Shown in pieces: positions 31,349 to 35,218 of a stretch of 35,218 nt of DNA. The notes below the pieces were generated by a model. The model did no database searches, had not been told where the DNA came from, and was given only the letters and a program-made list of their open reading frames with translations. The stretch lies in contig JAUHZF010000050.1 in the NCBI GenBank assembly GCA_030426145.1, forward strand, positions 1 to 35,218, read 5' to 3'. This stretch comes from Polyangia bacterium (GTDB taxonomy: Bacteria > Myxococcota_A > Polyangia > Polyangiales > Polyangiaceae). The number at the start of each line of letters is the position of its first letter. The stretch's first letter is position 1. A program made the position numbers and the translations under genes.

Positions 31349-32685
31349 CTGCCCCGTCGACCTCCGATGATCCCACGCTCGCCGGCCTCGAGGTCGGCGA
31401 AGCGGTGGTCACCTACGGCACGCTCTGGACGCGTAGGGCCAAGCGCCGCTCCGACGAACGCGCCGTCCTGGTCGAGATGGCCCGGTCGTCGGCACGCCGG
31501 GTCGACTGGGCCCAGTCGTGCCTCTTGCGGCAAGCGCGCATCCTCGAGGCGGTCGATCACCCGCGTTTACCGCGGCCCTTGGAGGTGCGTCGCGACGGCG
31601 ATCGCGCCGTGCTCGTGTTTCCCGATCACGGCGGGCACAGGCTCGACGAGATCCTCACCCGCGCCCGCAACCTCCCCCTCGACGCCACCCTGGCCATCGG
31701 GATCCAGGTCGCCGGCGCCGTTGGCGCGATGCATCGCGCCACCGAGGTTCACGGATTGGTGCGTCCGGCGCTGATCGAGATCACCGATCAGGGACAGCTC
31801 TACCTGCACGGCGCGGGTCAGCTCCCTCGCGGCGCGGAGCGCGGGCGCGACGAGCTGTTGGAGCTGCCTCAGTTCATGGCGCCCGAGATGATCCTCGGCG
31901 ACGAACCGAGCGAGGGGTCCGACGTCTTTCTCCTCGGGCTGTTGCTCTACACCTGCCTCGCGGGCCAGCACCCGTTCGACGGAGACGAAACCGGGATCAC
32001 CCAACGCATCCGCCACACCGAAGCACCGCGCCTGTCGGACGTTCGCGAGGGAGGCACACCGGTGCCCCGAGACGTCGAGCAGATCGTGCGACAGTGCCTC
32101 AGCAAACGGCTGCTCGACCGCCACCTCGACATGAGCGCGTTGCAGACCGACCTCGTGCGCGCGCTTCGGAAGAGAACGGCCGAGCCGGAAGAGGCCCTCA
32201 TCGCACGCGCCCTCGCCCGGGCCGGCCTCGCCGAAGACCCGCCCCCCGTGCGCCGCCGGCACCTCGTGGCCGATGCGCTCAGCGAGGGCAAATGGCTCCC
32301 TTGGGCCGCGGGTGGAGCCGCCGTTCTCGCTTTCGTCGGCATCGTCGCAGGCTTTCAGAGCTGCGGCGACGAAGGCGTGGTCGCCCGGAGTGACCCCCAG
32401 GGCATCGTCAGCCAGCCCGCCCAGCTCCGCCTCCTCGCGCACCCTTGGGCCGAGGTCTTCGTCGATGGCGAGCGCGTGGACGTGACCCCGATCGGACGAC
32501 CCGTCGAGGTGCCCCCCGGCCGGCACGTGGTGGCCTTCCGCCATCCCAACGCGCCCGAGATCACGCGCACGGTCGAGGTCATCGCCGGCCAAACGGTGCT
32601 GCTCGACGTGCAGATGCAGATCGTGCGACCCGAGGCCTCGAACGAAGCCCCCGATCTCCCCGCAGGCGAGGACGCTACGCCCTGA
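31345..32685 (+). CDS. Pseudokinase with membrane helix and PEGA domain
   Basis: A GTG start inside the previous stop (GTGA) gives 446 residues. Residues of about 20-275 follow a Ser/Thr kinase plan, with QFMAPEM (176-182), SDVFLLGLLLYTCLAGQHPF and PRDVEQIVRQCL well kept. The catalytic elements are lost: the beta-3 Lys is Glu44 (VLVE), HRDLKPxN reads HGLVRPAL (136-143), and DFG reads GAG near 156-158. The glycine loop is also absent. A membrane helix (about 319-337, AAGGAAVLAFVGIVAGF) and a C-terminal PEGA domain (about 362-425, LRLLAHPWAEVFVDGERVDV, PPGRHVVAF) follow. It is probably a scaffold or ligand-binding membrane protein, likely partnered with the iPGM-like protein encoded before it. 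Confidence 0.85.
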   Translation: MTAPSTSDDPTLAGLEVGEAVVTYGTLWTRRAKRRSDERAVLVEMARSSARRVDWAQSCLLRQARILEAVDHPRLPRPLEVRRDGDRAVLVFPDHGGHRLDEILTRARNLPLDATLAIGIQVAGAVGAMHRATEVHGLVRPALIEITDQGQLYLHGAGQLPRGAERGRDELLELPQFMAPEMILGDEPSEGSDVFLLGLLLYTCLAGQHPFDGDETGITQRIRHTEAPRLSDVREGGTPVPRDVEQIVRQCLSKRLLDRHLDMSALQTDLVRALRKRTAEPEEALIARALARAGLAEDPPPVRRRHLVADALSEGKWLPWAAGGAAVLAFVGIVAGFQSCGDEGVVARSDPQGIVSQPAQLRLLAHPWAEVFVDGERVDVTPIGRPVEVPPGRHVVAFRHPNAPEITRTVEVIAGQTVLLDVQMQIVRPEASNEAPDLPAGEDATP

Positions 32686-33001
32686 ATACGTTCCCATGGG
32701 TTCGCTACACCTCGACTCGCCCCGAGGCGGGGCGAGGACGAGTCGAGGCTCCGCGAACACACCCCCTGTTCACTCCTTCCTCCATCGCTCGGGGCCTTCA
32801 GAAGGCCCCTCCCCTCGCTGCGCGAGGGGGCCCTCCCCAAACGGCGTCGCTTCGCGACGAATTGTCGCGAACACACGCTCAGCGATTTCTAGCCCCCTGG
32901 CGGGCCGCCGGCGGAGGGGTGGCGCCCGCCAGTTCTCGATGCGCCAAGTGCCGAAGATGTCGGCGCGAAGGTTGGCGCGATGGTTGAAGTGACGGTGGCG
33001 C
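32686..33001. other. Intergenic region with five inverted repeats
   Basis: No gene is seen in these 316 bases. Stems are: CTCGACTCG (32711-32719) with CGAGTCGAG (32739-32747), which also nests CTCGCCCC/GGGGCGAG; GGGGCCTTC-A-GAAGGCCCC (32791-32809); CCCCTCG (32811-32817) with CGAGGGG (32823-32829); GTCGC-TTC-GCGAC overlapping TTCGCGAC (32851-32858) with GTCGCGAA (32864-32871). The 11-mer CGCGAACACAC occurs directly at 32752 and 32866. No T-tract follows any stem. Confidence 0.6.
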
Positions 33002-33505
33002 ATGCCGTCATTCGCCATCTTTCGCGCCTGGGCCCCGTTGTTGGGCCGCGGGCTTTTGTGGACCCTGGTCTTGGGAACCTTCGCGCATCTCGGCGGGGCC
33101 ACGTGGAGCCTGCGGAACGGCCCCCCACTGCGGGCGCAGTGGGGATGGTCGGCGCTGGCCGCGGGGGCGCAAGCCGCGCTCAGTCTGCGGGGTGTCGAGC
33201 CGCTCGCTGCCAGCACCAACGAAGAGGCGCGCCCCTGTCCCGACCGAGCCCCCAAGGCGGTGACCGAAGATGGACGCGTCATCCTGAACGTGGCGGGCGT
33301 GCGTGACCTGGTGCGGCTCCCCGGCGTAGGGGCCAAGCGGGCCGAGGCCATCTTGAAGGTCCGCAAGCGCCTCGGGGGCAGATTCAGGAGCCTGCGGCAG
33401 CTCATGCGGGTGCGTGGCATCGGCCCTCGTTCGCTGAGAAAGCTCACCCCTCACCTCGTGCTCGACGCCCCCGAAGAGCCACCGAAGCGCGAAGACGGCA
33501 AGTGA
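33002..33505 (+). CDS. comEA: ComEA-like helix-hairpin-helix protein
   Basis: The 167-residue product has a membrane or signal helix near its start (about 12-32, LLGRGLLWTLVLGTFAHLGGA), a variable middle, and a C-terminal tandem helix-hairpin-helix domain (about 97-155): VILNVAGVRDLVRLPGVGAK, RAEAILKVRKRLGG, RGIGPRSLRKLTPHL. That layout is typical of ComEA, the DNA-binding protein of natural transformation, anchored outside the membrane. Other HhH proteins share the fold, so the name rests on topology. The ATG at 33002 is the first in frame; no Shine-Dalgarno is evident. The DUF362 gene follows by 14 bases. Confidence 0.75.
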   Translation: MPSFAIFRAWAPLLGRGLLWTLVLGTFAHLGGATWSLRNGPPLRAQWGWSALAAGAQAALSLRGVEPLAASTNEEARPCPDRAPKAVTEDGRVILNVAGVRDLVRLPGVGAKRAEAILKVRKRLGGRFRSLRQLMRVRGIGPRSLRKLTPHLVLDAPEEPPKREDGK

Positions 33506-33507
33506 GC

Positions 33508-33513
33508 TAACGT
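33508..33513 (+). promoter_or_regulatory. Putative -10 element TAACGT, leaderless arrangement
   Basis: TAACGT is followed by six bases and the ATG at 33520. It lies just after the comEA stop codon, and there is no Shine-Dalgarno. Confidence 0.35.
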
Positions 33514-33519
33514 GGGCGC

Positions 33520-34573
33520 ATGCCGAAGCTCCGCCGACGCCAGGTTCTCGCCTCGACGCTCGCCACCACGGCTGCGGTCTCGACCCTGTCCGACGAAGCC
33601 GCCGCCGAGAGCTGGGCGGCCAAGCCCCCCAAAGGATTCCGACGCATGTCGATCCCGGGGCGGGTGGTGCGCGTGCACAAGAAGGGCGTGATGCAGCCCG
33701 GCGGGGTCTACCCCACCCAGGCCGCCGCCACCGAGATGCTCACCCGTGCCCTCACCGAGCTCACGGGCAAAGCGACCATCGCCGAGGCCTTCAAGCAGTT
33801 CGTGCACCCCGACGACGTGGTGGCCATCAAGCCCAACGGGATCGCAGGTCGCAAGTCGATGAAGATGGCCGCCAACAAGGAGGTCATCCTCGAGGTGGTG
33901 AAGGGCGTCATCGCCGCCGGGGTCCCGGCCGAGCGCATCACCATCTACGAGCAGTACCGCGATTTCTTGTTCGCCACCCGTTGCGTCACCGACAAGCAGA
34001 CCCTCGCCTTGGCGCCGGAGTTTCCCGCGGGCGTGAAGACCGAGGTCCACCTCAACAAGAAGGCCACCATGCCGCCGATCGTGGTCGGGCAGAGCGCCAC
34101 CAAATACGCCCTTCACCGACGCCACGGTGGTCATCAACGTGACCCAGGTGAAGGACCACAACATCTGCGGCTACACGGGCGCGATGAAGAACATCACGCA
34201 CGGCTCCAACACCAACCCGCACGACTACCACAAGCACAACGCCAGCCCGCAGATCGCGCACCTCTTCTCCCAAGAGGTGGTGAAGAGCCGAATGGCCCTG
34301 CACATCGCCGACGCCTACCAGGTCATCTACGACGAGGGCCCCATCGACAAGAACCCCCGTCGACGCGTGCTCAACGAGGCCATCTACGCCTCTACCGATC
34401 CGGTGGCGATCGACGTCATGGGGTGGAAGGCCGTCGATGCGCTCCGCGAGAAGAACGGCCTGCCCACCCTGAAAGACGCCGGGCGCGAGCCGACCTACCT
34501 GAAGGTGGCGAGCGAGCTGGGCCTCGGCATCTACGACGAGGACCAAATCGACTTCCGCAACATCGAGCTCTAG
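33520..34573 (+). pseudogene. Tat-exported DUF362-type protein gene, frameshifted
   Basis: The ATG at 33520 encodes a twin-arginine-like signal (MPKLRRRQVLASTLATTAAV, ending EAAAE) and DUF362-type text (DDVVAIKPNGIAGRKSMKMA, ANKEVILEVVKGVIAAGVPA, RITIYEQYRD) up to about 34108. The next frame carries on as FTDATVVINVTQVKDHNICG, GAMKNITHGSNTNPHDYHKH and DPVAIDVMGWKAVDALR to the stop at 34571-34573. Together this is a normal protein of about 350 residues. The break is at a CCC run (TACGCCCTTCACC, about 34107-34119); removing one C restores it. A base-calling or assembly indel is as likely as a true pseudogene. Family members are often linked to [4Fe-4S] or redox proteins of unclear function. Confidence 0.75.
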
Positions 34574-34633
34574 AGCCCGGAATGTTGCGCAGCCCTTGTC
34601 GAAACCGACTGGGGCGCATATCTTGCTAGTAGC

Positions 34634-34650
34634 GGTTCGCTTCGCGAGCC
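34634..34650. repeat. Hairpin after the DUF362 gene
   Basis: GGTTCGC-TTC-GCGAGCC forms a 7-bp stem (one G-U pair) with a 3-base loop, 60 bases after the DUF362 stop. There is no T-tract, so it is only a possible 3' end stabiliser. Confidence 0.4.
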
Positions 34651-34716
34651 AAACCGACGCGCACCCCCCTCGCGCGCCCACTCAGCGGCGGCAGGTTCGG
34701 GGACGACGGAGCGTTA

Positions 34717-34756
34717 TTTAGCGGCCGCAGGCAAGTTGCGGGCCGCCACCGCTAAA
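34717..34756. repeat. 40-base interrupted palindrome upstream of rpoN
   Basis: TTTAGCGG (34717-34724) and CCGCTAAA (34749-34756) are perfect 8-bp arms. Inside them GCGGCC and GGCCGC pair in a shifted register around a centre near 34735. It ends 91 bases before the rpoN ATG and just before the putative -10, where an operator or terminator would be expected. Confidence 0.55.
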
Positions 34757-34784
34757 GTTGGTCATGTGCAGGCCTACGCGGTGT

Positions 34785-34790
34785 TAGACT
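34785..34790 (+). promoter_or_regulatory. Putative -10 element TAGACT before rpoN
   Basis: Fourth exact TAGACT of the window that sits upstream of a gene. Here, unlike the others, it would produce a leader of about 50 bases, which contains a GAAGAGGAG Shine-Dalgarno region before the ATG at 34848. Confidence 0.4.
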
Positions 34791-34847
34791 GATTCGGCGC
34801 GAGCGCTCGAGGGACCACCCGGCGCGCGCACGGAAGAGGAGAGACGG

Positions 34848-35218
34848 ATGCCCATCGGGATGGAAATGAAGCTGCAGGTCAAGCTGTCCCAGCAGCTCGT
34901 GATGACCCCGCAGCTGGTCCAGGCGATTCGCTTGCTGCAGCTGTCGCGGATGGAGCTCGTCGAGGAGGTTCGCAAGGAGCTCGACGGCAACCCGGTGCTC
35001 GCCGACGAAAACATCGAGCCCAAAGCGAACGAGCGCAACGCGCAGGCCAATCAGGACAGGCCGCCTCCCTCCGAGGCCCCGCCGGCACGCAATACCGCCG
35101 AGGACAACGCGCCCGAGCAGAACGCGAGCGACAACGCGACCACCGAGACGAAGACCGACGAGATCGACTGGGAGCGCTACCTAGAGAACCAATCGCAGCT
35201 GAAGCAGCCGGCCGGCAC
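34848..35218 (+). CDS. rpoN: RNA polymerase sigma-54 factor, 5' part
   Basis: The reading frame runs off the window after 123 codons. Region I of sigma-54 is unmistakable: [20 protein letters not shown] then [20 protein letters not shown] and GNPVL, the Gln- and Leu-rich segment that binds activators and holds the polymerase silent. It is followed by the expected acidic, low-complexity region II (many Glu, Asp, Asn and Pro residues, about 55-110) and the IDWERYLEN start of the core-binding region. The ATG at 34848 is chosen for its Shine-Dalgarno; internal ATGs at residues 5 and 7 are possible. Sigma-54 directs -24/-12 promoters, heavily used in myxobacterial development. Confidence 0.95.
   Translation, partial: MPIGMEMKLQVKLSQQLVMTPQLVQAIRLLQLSRMELVEEVRKELDGNPVLADENIEPKANERNAQANQDRPPPSEAPPARNTAEDNAPEQNASDNATTETKTDEIDWERYLENQSQLKQPAG

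Noticed and set aside
31345-32685. Active Ser/Thr kinase
   Set aside because: The beta-3 Lys, HRD Asp and DFG Asp are all missing, although the C-lobe is clearly kinase-like.
34127-34573. Independent 148-aa gene in the second half of the DUF362 locus
   Set aside because: Its sequence completes the DUF362 protein begun at 33520 and it lacks its own initiation signals, so a frameshift is the simpler explanation.
1-35218. tRNA, rRNA or insertion sequence
   Set aside because: No cloverleaf with GTTCRA-type T-loop in proper context, no rRNA-like text and no transposase motif was found. The many GGTTCGA strings belong to the tandem repeats.

Overview
The window reads as chromosomal DNA of a high-GC Myxococcota bacterium, most likely from the Polyangiales / Sandaracinus-like branch. 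This is inferred from several features together: many lipoproteins with Gly/Ser/Thr-rich linkers after the lipobox, Hanks-type Ser/Thr kinases next to PEGA and FGE-like proteins, FG-GAP and WD-like secreted propellers, and short tandem repeats built on GAGGTTC. Core genes (rseP, rph, F0 ATP synthase genes, bolA, rnhA, rpoN) are interleaved with lineage-specific ones. I see no tRNA, rRNA, CRISPR array, transposase or phage gene.

Layout. 1-2.3 kb: two minus-strand unknown genes, then about 1 kb without genes that is dense in inverted and short tandem repeats. 2.3-4.1 kb: lipoproteins, two of them Cys-rich. 4.25-10.6 kb: a plus-strand set consisting of a kinase with an anti-sigma-like zinc finger, a TPR/PEGA membrane protein, two overlapping FGE-like lipoproteins and a sigma-70-like factor. 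10.7-11.1 kb: a decayed two-gene remnant resembling a small protein plus nucleotidyltransferase pair. 11.1-13.3 kb: a propeller lipoprotein and a small unknown protein. 13.5-17.5 kb: rseP, an envelope protein, a second kinase and a LOG-family protein. 17.5-22.4 kb: rph, a RdgB-like protein, an SDR, a TMTC-like membrane protein and a frameshifted small membrane protein. 22.4-26.5 kb: secreted proteins and a truncated envelope gene. 26.7-28.75 kb: the F0 genes atpZ-atpI-atpB-atpE on the minus strand, divergent from bolA-rnhA. 29.8-32.7 kb: a phosphoglycerate-mutase-like protein translationally coupled to a kinase-like protein. Both have lost catalytic residues. 33.0-35.2 kb: a ComEA-like protein, a frameshifted DUF362 gene and the 5' part of rpoN.

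The most interesting points are: (i) the pseudo-iPGM/pseudokinase pair, in which one of the two metal sites of the mutase is largely destroyed while the other is kept; (ii) a recurring TANNNT hexamer 12-14 bases before many start codons, which suggests widespread leaderless transcripts; (iii) a RdgB homologue with a degenerate active site just after rph; and (iv) composite [GAGGTTC]n + [GAGNNC]n repeats at two loci. Four genes are interrupted by frameshifts that one base would repair, so sequencing or assembly indels must be excluded before calling them pseudogenes. All function calls rest on reading motifs by eye; no database search was possible.
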